This document shows, in pieces, positions 1 through 13,200 of a DNA stretch of 64,000 nucleotides. Each line of letters opens with the position of its first letter. Within the stretch, counting starts at the first letter, position 1. The position numbers and the translations under genes are program-made. The notes beneath the pieces are model-generated. The model saw nothing but the letters and a program-made list of their open reading frames with translations. It ran no database searches and had not been told where the DNA came from. This stretch comes from Owenia fusiformis (lineage: Eukaryota; Annelida; Polychaeta; Sabellida; Oweniidae), in the NCBI GenBank assembly GCA_903813345.2, contig CAIIXF020000005.1, forward strand, positions 26,415,375-26,479,374. Direction: 5' to 3'.

Positions 1-82
1 AGATGTTTTTTGGGTCACTCTGTATTCTGCAGCATATAAAATATACTTAGCTTTCATTTCTTAAAATACAATGTTTTTCCAG

Positions 83-3000
83 GTGGGCAGTATATTGTGA
101 AAATGACTGTAAAAGCCTCAATGATTGGGTGCTACTTTACACCGCTGGCTTTCCAATTTAAGAAAGTTCAGGATGAGGCTGGGTTCCACATCGTGCGATA
201 TCTGGCTGCTCGCTGTACTAACCCTGTACTGGAATCTCTCAAACCCACTGCACCATATAAGCGACCACCAAGAGTTGCTGTAAAGACCTTTAAACGAGAT
301 GTTGTGGAGGGTGTGCCGTTACCCAAGTAAGTAACGGAAAAGATTATTTGGATCTAGCATGAAATAACAAAATTATATTGGACTGTGATTGAGAGAATTT
401 TACTATATTGATAGTCAAAGTTATCATAATTTCCGTGTAGGATGGGTTCTGAAAGATTGAAGCGTGTCATTGAACTTCAGCAGCATACTATACCGAGGGG
501 TCTTCGCCGTGTGATGAATCGCGGCCTGGAGGAGACCCCACGAATGTCAGCAGAAGATAAACTAGACATGAAAGAGATAAAGTAAGATTCATTAGAATTC
601 ATAAGCCAAAATATTTCAAATTGTGTAGAAGTATGCCCCATAAGGATATGTTTTAAAATGTATCATGTTCTATTGAATGATAATAAAAAACTGTTAAAAA
701 GCTTTTCTATTAGATGGCTTTTATTAACATTAGTTTTCCTAGGATGCATGTTTTTGTAATTCAATTATATTAGAACAATATTGTCCAAATTCCTCAGAGT
801 TTCATTGAATAACTTGAGCCTGAGGGAGAGATCTACCTTTGCCCCTCCCCCTCTTTGCTGATATGCTTCAATTACACGTTACAATTACACATTCTAGGGC
901 CCAGTTAGAGGCTGAGCTAACTATGGACAATTTCCTAGACAAGCTCTGTCACCTGCTACATATAGAGGAGATACAAATGGAGGTGGATATAAGAAAGTAT
1001 GACATGGAAGATGTCTGCATGAGGCGTTGTAAAGCAAACCCTCGTCTTCTTGTACTCAAGGTAAGGCCCACCTGGCCCGGGAAATGACCCTCTCCCACAA
1101 AATTCTTTTATATTTCACATCCTCGCTTTGAGCCATTATACTGTACCTGTCTTGTAATTTTTAGTAAGACTAAATAACTAATAATGCAATAACTATATTT
1201 CAGAAATATTTAAGAGAATCGTCCCTCAATACACTGCAACTGCAAAGTGCATTACATTGTGAAATAAATTAAATTAGAAAGAGAGAAACTTGCAATAACT
1301 CAATATGTCCACGCTTTGATTTATTTTCTAGGTGCCAGGTCTGGCTGAGAATCGTCCCTCGGTGTTGCGTGGAGATCATCTATTCGTCCATATGCAGAAG
1401 GACACTGTGGAATACAAGGGCTATGTGCATGAAGTGATGCTTGATGAGCTGAAGCTCGGCTTTGATAACAGGTGTGTAAATGTATATACCCAGGAACATG
1501 AAAATGAATATTGTGTATGTGGTGTGTCGTAACAAGAATATTCAAAATTAAAATAAAGGCATCACCAACAGCGATTAATGTTTTTTTTTATAATAGTGCA
1601 TATTGTATCTGGCTGTCAAGTTAGGTGAAGATGTTAAGCCAAGAGAATGTGGGTTTGAATTTCTGCATTTTCGTGAGCTCCCTGTGTTTTTTGACGCATG
1701 CATCATCATGTTAATTAATATATAATTTCACATGAAGCTCTGATGTAAAGCAAAATATATATGATAACATATGTATATGTACATATACATGTACCATGCA
1801 TGTATTTTATCTTGTTATTCATCGACTCCTCATTTAATTTTAGACTCCTGAAAAACTTCTTGCCAAACATGAAGTTTGGTGTTCGATTTGTGTTTAACCG
1901 CCTGCCATTGCGGCTGCAACATAGAGCTATACAGTTAGCTGAGGAGTGCTCCCTAGACAAGCTGCTATTCCCTACGTTAGAGACAGCCAGCTCTTGGGGC
2001 ACCATGCAGCCTTCATCAACGAAACTCAGGTAGGATCTAGGATTGCACATGACTGAAATCGAGGGATTGAAAAATTCAATATAAAGAATTGTCCTTATAT
2101 TGAACAACTAACTAGGTTATATAAGATGCCGTTCATTCTTATCTAGTTGATTCACTTGGTCTATGAGGCCTTTTAGCGATTGGCATTTGAATTTGAATCT
2201 ATCATGCTCTTAGGTTGAATGATCGTAAGCTTGAGGACAATCACGAACAATACACAGCTGTACAACATATTGTGGCAGGAAGTTCTCGTCCTGCCCCATA
2301 TGTGGTGTTTGGACCACCAGGAACTGGCAAGACTGTCACTATCGTAGAAGCCATGAAACAGGTAGCCAAAATGTGATAGTATTCAGTGTCGGCCCTAAGG
2401 TCCGGTCCGATGGTCATTACCAGGTTACTTTTGATAAGGACCAGTTGATTTTGTCACTAGGTATAGGAAAAACATCGCAACTGGTCTGTAATGCCATTTT
2501 GACCAGCAGGTTTTAGATCCTTAGGGCCTACACTGATAATATTGTTTGGTATTTTACATTTTACATTACATTAAATACATTCTCTTTTGACATATTGTTA
2601 CAGTGATGGCTGGTATTCTAGGGCTTGTTTGATGGAATTTGCTTGGCATTGCCATTATGTAGTTGAAAACCTATGATTGTATTGTTTTAGATAGTCCAGT
2701 GTTACCCTAACACTCACATCCTGGCATGTGCGCCTAGCAACAGTGCAGCAGATCTGATTACGGAGAGACTCTTAGAACATCTCTCCAAGACACAGGTGTT
2801 CCGCATGAACGCATTCTCACGATCTTGGGCTAGCATACCACAGAAAATCAGGGTAAGATTGAGACCAAACAAAAAATATTAATGAATACATCAGATTTTA
2901 AATTATTTACTCAGTGGTATTTTTCCAACATTTCATTTTGTTTAAATGATTAATTATCGTGGGACATAGTTTTCCATATTTATTTAAATAATTACTGCTT

Positions 3001-5959
3001 GACTCAACTCTTACTTATTGACGTTATGGGACACATCATATTCGTCAAAATGACAGGAATATTATGAATTTTCCACTTCAAAATCATTCAATCACTTTTC
3101 TTCAGAGCTGCTGCAACTATGATAAATACGAAGATCAGTTCTTCTTCCCAGAGAAAGATGAGCTGATGAAGTATCGTGTTGTTGTCTGTACATTGGTGAC
3201 GGCAGGTCGTTTAGCATCTGCCAACTTTCCTCCAGGTCACTTCAGTCATGTGTTTATAGATGAGGCAGGACACGCTATTGAACCAGAGTGTTTGATACCT
3301 GTGGCAGGTAAGTCAGATGTTGACATTTCATTTCGGCTGACTTTTCTTAAAATTTTATTTCATTCAATGCAAAGTTTGTAAAAAAGTTGGGAAGTCGTTC
3401 AATGAAAGATAAACAATAACAGTCCCTATATTTTTTGACAGTTTAAAAAATATTTGTATTTTGTATTATCACTAACATTTACAAAAGCATTTACATGTAC
3501 TGTATTAGAAGTATCCTGTATATTTCAGGGATCCTAGAGTGTGATGTCAAGGTTGCTAATGGAGGCCAACTTGTTTTAGCGGGAGATCCAGAACAACTGG
3601 GTCCCATACTTAGATCTCCTGTCAGCTTGAAATATGGTCTAGGTGTGTACTATACTTTACTGCCACTTGGGTTGATGGAAGAACCATTACCTTTGTGCTG
3701 TCTATTGACCATCATTTATTTAAATTATGGGTTCATGTCATACAATATAAGAAAAGTTGCTGTTCACAAAATTTTCAAGGAATTAACAGTGAAATAATTG
3801 AACAAAGGATAAAATGTATCTGCAGGAAATAAAAATTGAAAGTTGTTCATTTTCTACAGTGGAAATCACTGTAATATCAAAATAAACTTAGGAATGATTT
3901 GAATTGACTTCACAAAGATTTTACCTTTTTACAGAAACATCAATCCTAGAACGCTACATGAAGCAGTGTGAAGTTTATGACAAGGCTGTAAACCCTGGAC
4001 CAGATTTGAAGTCATTCAACCCTAACCTCATCACTAAGCTTGTTCGCAACTATCGCTCACACCCAGCTATTCTACGCATACCAAATGAACTTTTCTATAA
4101 CAGCGAGCTTGAACCTCATGCTGATTTACTTCTCAGGGAATCCCTGTGTAAATGGGAGGGTTTGCCATGTATGGGGTGTCCAATTGTATTCCATGGGGTG
4201 ATAGGGCAAGATATGCGTGAGGAGAGGTCGCCATCATTTTTCAACCCAGAAGAGATTGTGCATGTGATGAAATATGTGGATACTTTATTGGAGGAGAAGA
4301 AAGGCGGGATTAATATTCATCCCAAAGATATTGGCATTATCACACCATACAGGAAGCAGGTAAATACATTGTACTGGAATTCTTGATTATAAATTCGAAG
4401 TGAATGTGCTTTGCCATTTTAGAATGTGAATGGCTTAAACACATTCAACATCAGTTTGGTTGAACAGAAACTATAAAAGTACAATAACATCCATATAATA
4501 GCACTTGTCAATCATTGGATAATTTCACATACTGTCGGTTTCTATAACATTTAAAAAACATCTAATTTTGCTCAATAATCTGGTTACATAATGCTAATTT
4601 TAAAATTATAGGTTCAGCTTATGTTCTATTTATAGGTTCAGAAAATCCAGGGTCTTGTTCGTCAAAAGAGACTTACTGAGATCAAAGTTGGCTCGGTAGA
4701 GGAGTTCCAGGGTCAGGAACGGAAGGTGATCATCATCTCCACTGTCAGAAGCAACCCAGAATACATGTCAATGGATATAGAGTACCAACTAGGCTTTGTG
4801 AAAAATCCAAAGGTTGGCCATACTCAATGTATTGTATTATTAACCCTTGTAGAACTGCACTGTTCATACAAAAAGTGACATTTTATTGACTATAGAGTGT
4901 AGACACACACAAATTTTAATGCAAATGCTAAAAAGTTCACTCAAACCCAGCGGGACTTGCAACTCTTCTATAATACATAAATCCACAAATGATTGTGCTA
5001 GCCAATCAAGATATAACAACCACATTTTAGCAACGTTTTGAAATCTTTAGAATTGCAATGTGAAATGCTGAATGTAAAGTGCAATTATTCTGTTTTGCAG
5101 TTAACTAGCAATTTCTTTTCATTTTCCATTTCTTATTTAGACAAAATGAAACTTAATTTCCTTCATTTTTATGGTTTCAGAGGTTCAATGTGTCGCTGAC
5201 GAGAGCTAAAGCTCTATTGATAGTTATTGGAAACCCTTATGTTCTAAGGCAGGATCCATGCTGGTCCACGTAAGTAAAGACTTCCAGAATACTGTCTAGA
5301 ATAATACCTCTATAAGGAGGCAGTGAAAATAATATCAGTTTGGTATTATTGTTGATGATCAGTATGTTACATGATTTTCAAAATCCTGCTCCGTAATTGT
5401 TTTTGGCTCACATGGCATAATTCATCCACTCATCTCTCCTTATGTCAGTGTCCATAACAAATGGCAGGTGGTGACATTTTGCATGTAAATATCTTGTCAT
5501 CAATGACATGTGCCTGCACTACTACAATTGTACATGTTTTTTGTAATCCAGGTTCTTGAACTACTGTCGTGGCAACGGTGCATACAAAGGCTGTGACTTT
5601 GACAACCTGGAAGATCATTTAGAGGACATCACTCAAAGGTTTAATGCAGTCAGTCTCAGTCAAGGTATAGTTACCCTGAATACAGATGAGTTTAATGGCA
5701 GTTTATATGGAAGAGAATGTAAGATAGGCAGAAAATATAGCAATGTGATTTTTTAACTGCATACAATAAAACCTTTATATTTGAATACCTCTAATCAGCT
5801 CCAGTTGTTAGAGACCTTGAAGTTTGAACACATAGCTTGGTAGCATAAACATGAATAGAGTATTTTTTGAACCCCTTTGCAGAATCAGAAGATGGGGTGG
5901 AAGTCAGTCAGTTGGAACAGCAGGTTGAACCAGAGTGGACGACAACTGAGAAAATCTGA
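83..5959 (+). CDS. MOV10: MOV10-type SF1 RNA helicase, C-terminal ~792 residues (5' exons lie outside the window)
   Basis: Fourteen coding exons join in phase with GT-AG borders: 83-326, 441-581, 898-1060, 1332-1471, 1844-2029, 2214-2361, 2691-2852, 3106-3307, 3529-3642, 3935-4359, 4636-4812, 5181-5269, 5552-5664 and 5883-5959 (TGA). All SF1 helicase motifs are visible: GPPGTGKT (2311-2334), [20 protein letters not shown] (DEAG box from 3259), [29 protein letters not shown] (about 4696-4719) and [16 protein letters not shown]. The DEAG box and the order of motifs fit the MOV10/MOV10L1/Armitage branch of the UPF1-like family. The C-terminal half resembles vertebrate MOV10 more than MOV10L1, as judged from memory. 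Members unwind RNA 5' to 3', act with Argonaute/piRNA complexes in the cytoplasm and restrict retroelements. Human MOV10 is about 1000 residues, so roughly 200 N-terminal residues are missing off the left edge. No frameshift or stop is seen. The exact paralogue is the main uncertainty. Confidence 0.93.
2384..2535. mobile_element. 152-bp hAT-like MITE in a MOV10 intron
   Basis: The ends are inverted copies: CAGTGTCGGCCCTAAGG on the left and CCTTAGGGCCTACACTG on the right. The flanks ATAGTATT (2376-2383) and ATAATATT (2536-2543) match at 7 of 8 bases, which fits an 8-bp target-site duplication. CAGTG-type ends with an 8-bp duplication are typical of the hAT superfamily. It sits 22 bp after the donor site of the exon ending at 2361 and holds no ORF. 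Confidence 0.75.
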
Positions 5960-8150
5960 GTGAACCTTGTGTAACAATCTACTGAAGATATATGTGGACC
6001 AGAAGGAATTGAGGGAACAACATACATACATTGAAGTCAAGTCTACTTAAATCCAGATGCTTTAAGTCAGATAAATCATTAACACATGGACAAAAACAGT
6101 TGAAATGGTGTGCTAAATGAAATCAAGATTTTCATTCTTCAGTGCAAGAATATGTGTATGTGTACTACGCAAACATTCAGTCTTGTGCTTGCAATATGCT
6201 TTATTATTACCACCTTAACGGGTCTGTTCTAGGGGTATTAGTGCTAGTTTGGAAGGCATTTATTTTACTATATCGACCTGAGCAGTATGTGACGTCATAG
6301 TCGCGGGCCATATTGGCAATCAATAATGCATTAATGACTGGCAATTTTCCCCGGGAAATTAGATATCGTTCAGTGCGTAAGATTTTCTTGCTATTTTAGC
6401 CCTGGGCATTAATGGTGGTAATAATACTAATAACGTCATTTCTGCGGGCAATGTAGTGAAATATTGGACCTTCCAAATGACATTATTGTACTATTGACAC
6501 ATGGGGGGGACTGTAATGTAAAAATGCAGCGAAGTTTGGTCTTGACCCATATCATCTCACACTCCATACTATGAAATGTCATTAAATAATCAATTCAACA
6601 TCTTCATTACAAGAAATGCATTTGATACATGTTGTAAATTTTCAGATACAAGTATTGTACATTTTACAATTGAAATATTAATTTTAGAGACTGATTTTTG
6701 TAAGAATGAGTGCTTATTTATACATGATACAAGTATTATTTTAGTTAACAATTGCTTCCAAGACTGGGAGAACCAACTAGACTGCTTTTTGTCAAATGAT
6801 TTTTTAAAGGTCATGTGTAAAGCGACACATTAATATTTTTAGATGTAGTTCTTGCATGCAATTTCTTTCTCATTTTTAAGAAAGTTAATGATTGTTCATT
6901 ATAGAGTGTGGTAGTACAGCGTTGCATCTCAGTTTAGCATATGTAGTTTTAAATACTTTTTATAGATTACATTTGTAGTTGTCCCTGTAGTACAAAAACT
7001 ACCAGTTATGTGACATTTATTTGAGATTTATGTAGTCTATAAGATCTTGAGGCATTGATAAATATATCATTACAGCCTTAAATCGTAAAATAGTTTGAAG
7101 GATTTGGAAATGCAACAATTAATAATTATGTAGCATAGATTGTATCTCTAGTTGCACTTGTAGTAGAAAAAGACAAAACTATAAGGCATATTTGTTGAAA
7201 ATACGAAAAAGAAACACAATAGATTATAAATATGTATGAATCTTACTTGATGTGAATATTTGAGGACCCCATGAAATTGCAGCAAATTATAGATCTTGTA
7301 AATAGAAAACACTATTTTTGATGAAAATTACCCATTTAAAAGATGCATCATGACATGCGTATATTCTAAGTTTAATTAGTGTAACTAAGAAATGATAATG
7401 TTTGGATAGTATCTAAATTAATGAATGAAATTAATTTTGAATTATCAAATTTTAATGCGTTTATTTTCATTATAAATTAAGAATTATTTATGTGACATGT
7501 GTTATTATAAGTTCTTCACACCTGGCTTAATCCCATCTTACTGTCCAATTTTGCTAATAACACGAATATGGCATGTGTATTTTTAGTTAAAGCAATATAT
7601 GATAATTGGATGTATGTGAATAATAGTATTGTCTGTTTTTTATAGAATACAATGTTTCTTATTTTGACAACTGTATTTTAATCTGTAAAATGCACTGCTT
7701 ATTTATTTGTATGTTTTAAATGTTCAAGGAGTACTTATTTAAAAATGTCTTGCCTGTATTTTAAAAACCAAACAGTATTTTAATTAATTGTTTGTAATGT
7801 CTTTTAATTCTGTCTATTTTACCATGTCCATGATATTTTAGTCCATTCTTAGCATTTTTGCATAATGTAATTTTGCATGTTATTTTCATTGAAAGATGGC
7901 GTGGTATCACTTGTGCACTGCTTTTTCAAGAAAATATGAAAAGTTGAAGAAATATTTTATTCAAAATTGTCAGAATTTGGTGATATTTGACCATCAAATT
8001 GTTCATATATTATTATATAAGCAAGTTTAGGATGCAGTCAACCATAATGATAAAGAGATTGATTAATATTATAGATTGTATTAAAATTGTACAATGTCAT
8101 TGATAAATGAGGAGTAGTAATAAAACATATTTTCAAATGAAAAAAAACAA
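5960..8150 (+). other. Probable 3' UTR of the MOV10-type gene
   Basis: AT-rich sequence with no coding potential follows the stop codon directly. A candidate poly(A) signal AATAAA lies at about 8120, followed by an A-run near 8140. Earlier sites cannot be excluded, so the end is inferred. Confidence 0.4.
6202..6426. mobile_element. ~225-bp MITE with TATTATTACCACC ends
   Basis: TATTATTACCACC on the left is matched by GGTGGTAATAATA on the right, and the similarity continues a little inward (TTAACGGG against GCATTAA). The interior is more GC-rich than its surroundings, including the GCGGGC and CCCGGG blocks. No ORF is present. It lies within the probable 3' UTR of the MOV10 gene. Confidence 0.6.
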
Positions 8151-9239
8151 CTTTTTGTCCCTTCAGCTATTTATTGTTTAGAAGGATCAGAAATAGTCAC
8201 TAGATTTGGAAAAATCAGAAGACTCTATAACTTGCACTAGCAATAGATTCTTTTCTGTAAAATGTTGAAAATTTCAAACCTAGTGAAGCATGGAATTAGA
8301 GAGGTGTTTTATGTTAATATTTACCATCTAGAAGTTTTGTATCAGCCCATTGATAATTATTTTGATTTTTTCATTGGTGTATTTAAGGATTTTGTTCCCT
8401 TTAAAGGTTTCAAACATTAATGCCAAACTAGATATACTGTTTGTTTTATATGGAACAAGTGTAAAAGAGCAAAGCAAATAAACAAAGGTTTTAAACATTA
8501 ATGCCAACTTGAAACTTAAAATAAAATACAATGGCAATTTGAATTCCGTTTGCTTTACAGTTTGATAATTTCATGATTTTGATAATTAAATTCCAATACT
8601 TAGATAATATTAGATAAGAGGAATTGTCTTTGACTACCAGATAAAATAGATTGTATTCATAATTCGTCTATCTATTATAGGCCATTATGGATATAGGTGT
8701 GCACGTGACTGCATAGAGAATGAAATTCACAATCAACAAAACCAGAAAAAGTCTTATTTGTTCTTTCATGGAAATTCTACTGGAGATCCTAGCCTCGCAT
8801 TTGACCGCATGTGGTGACACCAGCAAGTGCCCAGGCTGATCTGAAACCTACAAGATTCAAGCAATGACTTCTAAAACTTTCAAGCTTGCTGAACTATATT
8901 GATTTTAATTCTTTCACATAAGCGCTATTAGTCCCTGAATAATTTAGCTTACTCGAGTCTCTAGCCAATACAGTGGCCTTAGAAGAAGGTAAAATTTAGC
9001 TAATTGATCTAAATTTACGGTATGTGTTAGATCTCCTGTTTCTCAACTTTGTTCTGGCATTCAGGTGTCAAGCACTATTTAAACAAAGGATATAAACAAA
9101 CAAACAATGTGAAGTATTTTTTTTATTTCCAATTGAAAATTTTATCTAGTCTAATTTGGTTTTCAGGTAGAAGGATTCATCTTCACACTATGGAAGACAT
9201 GAAATTATTTCATATTTAAATTCGCCGCTCGTTTCCATA
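8151..9239. other. Intergenic, nothing recognised
   Basis: AT-rich sequence between the MOV10 3' UTR and the kinase promoter. A short direct repeat of the form TTTAAAGGTTTCAAACATT / AAAGGTTTTAAACATT occurs at about 8400 and 8485. I see no gene, RNA or transposon end. Confidence 0.5.
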
Positions 9240-9528
9240 ACCCGGTTTTCAATTTAGTGATAATTCATTTTTGTAACAAGCTATTTGATTCGTCAAATTA
9301 GTCACGTGGGTAATTGATGACGTCGATGGCAACCAAGCATTATTATGCAGGGACAAGAAATAGCAACAAATAATCTCGAACGGTACACAGAAAGTCACTA
9401 TTTGACCATTTTACTGACATATTGTACTAAATAAACTATCTGGATATAAAGTTAAATATATAGTGGATATTATTAACATGTTACAAGGACAATCGGAATA
9501 ACATTTAAGTTTGAATCCCAATGGAATT
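9240..9528 (+). promoter_or_regulatory. Probable promoter and 5' UTR of the DYRK2-type gene
   Basis: Upstream of the start codon lie an E-box CACGTG at 9303-9308 and a CRE-like TGACGTC at 9318-9324. An in-frame TAA at 9499-9501 closes the reading frame upstream, so ATG 9529 is the first in-frame start. The transcription start is not visible. Confidence 0.45.
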
Positions 9529-11193
9529 ATGACAACCCGAGTGAAACAAATGCCTGTTCAACGGACTCGATCGTTGACTGGAAATCCGCCTGGAGAAAAC
9601 ATTTATTCTCACCATACTATAGACAATCCTGCCTCTCACCATTTACCGCCACTGACCAGTCAGACAGTGGGCGGTTCATCGATACATCACGGAAACCAGG
9701 CTGGCGTGAAGGTCCAGCAATTGTATGAACAAGAAAAAATCGAAAATAAAATCCAAAATGGCGACCATTCCTATCATGTTAGTCAGCAGTTGCCCTCTGT
9801 CAGGGCCACATCTAGTGCAGGGAGCCAGGCTAGCAAAGGCAGCTCTGCAAAACGTACTGGTACAATGACACCAGAGTCCGCTATGAAACAGTATATGCAT
9901 AAACTCTCGTCTTTTGAACATCATGAGATTTTTAATTATCCGCATATTTACTTTGTCGGAGCAAACGCAAAGAAACGACAGGGAGTCGTTGGTGGGCCAA
10001 GTAATAACGGATACGATGATGAAAATGGATCCTATGTTCATGTACCTCACGATCATATAGGCTATAGGTACGAAGTTCTCAAAGTGATTGGGAAAGGAAG
10101 CTTTGGACAGGTTGTTAAGGCCTATGATCATAAAACCCACTCGCATATTGCTCTCAAAATGGTTCGCAATGAAAAACGTTTTCATAGGCAAGCCCAAGAA
10201 GAAATTAGGATTTTAGAACATTTGAAAAAGCAAGATAAAGACAATACAATGAACATTATCCATGAATATGAACATTTTACATTCAGAAACCATATATGTA
10301 TCACCTTTGAACTACTTAGCATGAACTTATACGAACTGATCAAGAAAAATAAGTTTCAGGGATTCAGTCTGCAACTCGTGCGCAAATTTGCTCATTCTAT
10401 TTTGCAGTGTTTAGATGCGCTGGCTAAAAACCGCATAATCCATTGTGACTTGAAACCAGAAAATATCTTACTGAAACAACAGGGTAGGAGTGGTATTAAA
10501 GTTATAGACTTTGGCTCAAGTTGTTATGAACACCAGAGAATATACACTTACATCCAATCTCGATTCTACCGAGCTCCTGAGGTGATTATGGGCTCCAAGT
10601 ATGGAATGCCCATAGATATGTGGAGCTTAGGCTGTATCCTGGCGGAATTGCTCACTGGCTATCCCTTGTTCCCTGGGGAGGATGAAGGTGACCAGCTTGC
10701 CACTATAATAGAGGTTCAGGGAATGCCACCCCAGAAGCTGTTAGATAGCTCAAAACGTGCTCGCAACTTCATAAGCTCCAAGGGTTACCCACGTTACTGC
10801 TCTGTTACTACACTGCCAGATGGCAGCACTGTTCTCAATGGGGGAAGATCCAGACGTGGCAAGATGCGTGGTCCACCAGGTTCCAAAGATATGATAACAG
10901 CACTGAAGGGTGCAGATGATCCACTGTTCCTCGATTTTATGCGTCGCTGCTTAGAGTGGGACCCAGCCACTCGTATGACCCCTAGTCAGGCTCTCCGACA
11001 TGCCTGGTTACGCCGTCGTCTCCCTAAACCCCCACCTAACGAGACTGCAGGTAACACTCGTCAACACTCTGCCAAGGGAATAATAACCAAGCTACCTAAT
11101 GGTAGTTCCAAAGGTGGTGAACTCATCACAGAGAAAATGAAACCAGACATCAATACTAGGACTAAATTACCACAGATAGGGTCGACTATGTGA
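9529..11193 (+). CDS. DYRK2: Dual-specificity tyrosine-regulated kinase, DYRK2 type (554 aa, one exon)
   Basis: This is a single uninterrupted frame of 554 residues. The ATG at 9529 is chosen because an in-frame TAA lies 30 bp upstream with no other ATG between. The conserved [16 protein letters not shown] block (about 114-135) and the DYRK homology box (about 161-178, [10 protein letters not shown]) precede the kinase domain. Motifs visible are GKGSFGQV (188-195), the ALK lysine (K210), HCDLKPEN (305-312), DFG (327-329), the YTY activation-loop motif (339-341), APE (349-351) and the CMGC insert near [10 protein letters not shown]. Class 2 DYRKs autophosphorylate the second tyrosine of YTY during synthesis, then phosphorylate serine/threonine substrates in p53, Hedgehog and cell-cycle pathways. 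The close match over the whole domain and the LPQ-type tail favour DYRK2 over DYRK3 or DYRK4. All catalytic residues are intact. Confidence 0.95.
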   Translation: MTTRVKQMPVQRTRSLTGNPPGENIYSHHTIDNPASHHLPPLTSQTVGGSSIHHGNQAGVKVQQLYEQEKIENKIQNGDHSYHVSQQLPSVRATSSAGSQASKGSSAKRTGTMTPESAMKQYMHKLSSFEHHEIFNYPHIYFVGANAKKRQGVVGGPSNNGYDDENGSYVHVPHDHIGYRYEVLKVIGKGSFGQVVKAYDHKTHSHIALKMVRNEKRFHRQAQEEIRILEHLKKQDKDNTMNIIHEYEHFTFRNHICITFELLSMNLYELIKKNKFQGFSLQLVRKFAHSILQCLDALAKNRIIHCDLKPENILLKQQGRSGIKVIDFGSSCYEHQRIYTYIQSRFYRAPEVIMGSKYGMPIDMWSLGCILAELLTGYPLFPGEDEGDQLATIIEVQGMPPQKLLDSSKRARNFISSKGYPRYCSVTTLPDGSTVLNGGRSRRGKMRGPPGSKDMITALKGADDPLFLDFMRRCLEWDPATRMTPSQALRHAWLRRRLPKPPPNETAGNTRQHSAKGIITKLPNGSSKGGELITEKMKPDINTRTKLPQIGSTM

Positions 11194-13200
11194 TGCAAAA
11201 GGAGACATTGGGAACAATGAGCAGTGTTAGTATAATCCTAGGACGATTCTGATTTATACAAACGCCGTCCATTCGACTAGAAGATCTCAGATAAATTAAC
11301 ATGGGAGATTGTTGACATCAAGTACATGGAGGCAATATTCAATATTGTACATTGCCAAATAATACCAAAGTGTACAGCCTGAATTATTATCTACTTACAG
11401 ACCTGTCTAATGTAATGTACATTAGGCATGGTACATATGGAGCTTTATCACAGTTTTACTATGGCATCGTTCAATTTGAACTCCCAAGTCATTCAGAAGA
11501 TAATCATCAACAAATATAATTTAGTACATCTGGAGTATGTATTATTATTAGTATTGCAAACCAATATGGGTCCAACAGAAACATGCACGTGCAAGGTTTA
11601 TAAATCATATGCATAATTTATTCTTTCCCTTTGACAGAGATTGCATGTTTCAATCTGCATAAACCTCAGTTACAACAATGATACATTTCCAAAATGTAGA
11701 CTGTTCTGTGTATTACATTTTTCTGTGTGTGAACATTTGTGTTATTTCATTACCATTATTTGCAAGGTTTTTGCATCGATCATATTGCTGTGCAGCCAAG
11801 TGTTTATAACTGCCAGAATCTATGTGACAGCTGTACTTAAACGTGACTAAAGTGTATGTATTCTAATCAGCATGGCTCAGTAGGTTACAGCTAGAGTAAT
11901 TGAACAATTTGATAAACCACAAGTTTTGTCTACTTGCCCTTTCTTTTAGTATCATTAGGACAAAGTTGGTCATAATTATTGGTTATTGGTAGAAGGTTTT
12001 AAGTTGTTACCCAGCTTCATGAGGAAATTGGTTTCCTGATTAAGTAATCACTTTAAGTTACTTAAGATTTTGTTCCAGGATGAAAGGGTTAATATTGGTC
12101 AGTTCAGAAATATTGGTTGTACTCAACTCTTGGTCAAGTATAAGTCACTGCTAACGGCCAGTATATAAATGAGACCATTATGGAAACATTTGTTCAGCAA
12201 TAATTTTCATATACATTTGTATTGATACAAAATCTTATTGTAATTTTTATTTTGTTGATTTTGTCAGATATTGAGTTTGAAGTTTTTCAAATCGAAATTA
12301 ATTGGGGCAGTCAGAGGGTTGGGGTTGTTTTAACGTTCGTGATGATGACTTCATTTTTACTGTTCATGTTATATTTATGCAATTTTAGTAAATGGTATTA
12401 TAATAGATTTATAGTTGTAACACAAATACTCTACAACTAAACCTATTTTTACATTAGGTTTCTCTGTTATGTTCATAAATATGATAGAAATGTCAAGGTT
12501 GAAGTTTTGTCTTTTTATGTCAATTTCAAAGGCAAACATACCTCTGTGGGAAATTGTATTTTATTTTAGTATTATATTCAACTAGTTTTTCAAATTCTGT
12601 ATATTAGGATATTTCTTGACTATTGAGAAATATTTTTACTTCGGTTATCCGTGAACCTGTAAAAATACTCAAATCAATATTTGTCTGTGGTATTGAAATT
12701 GAATTCCACGAACTTTAATAGTTTCATAATTAAATAATGATTACTTCTGTAGTAAATTGAACAGGTAAAATTGACTTAATCGTTAGAAATTTTGGTCTGT
12801 AATTTGTGACTTGTGAAATCATTGTCCGTTATTTGGAACTTATCAGCCAATAAGATACAATATGCCTTTTCATGTATGATTCCAAGAAATGTCTCAATTC
12901 TTCATCATTGACATGGGCTAATTAACCAATTTCTTGTCCTGGACTATGAGCTGTCAGTCAATAAAAAGGTGTGAATGTTTGTAAGTTATTATCACAGTTG
13001 TATGAGTCGCATTCCAATGTTTACAAATGCCAGAAATAGCTGATGTGATTGCCTTGTTTGTACTAATTATCAGACTGAGATACCAGTGATGGCATGCTAG
13101 ATTGGCCCCATGATCAGCATTCACATCTTTCAGAAAACTTTTCAATTAAATAATAAATAATAAATGTATATTTATACTTCATATTGAGGATACGGTACAG
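11194..13200 (+). other. Probable 3' UTR of the DYRK2-type gene
   Basis: About 2 kb of AT-rich non-coding sequence follows the stop. AATAAA-type signals cluster at about 13150-13165. No transposon ends were found. The transcript end is inferred. Confidence 0.4.

Noticed and set aside
9676-10197. 173-codon antisense frame across the DYRK2 coding exon
   Set aside because: Shadow of the strongly conserved sense frame. No independent support.
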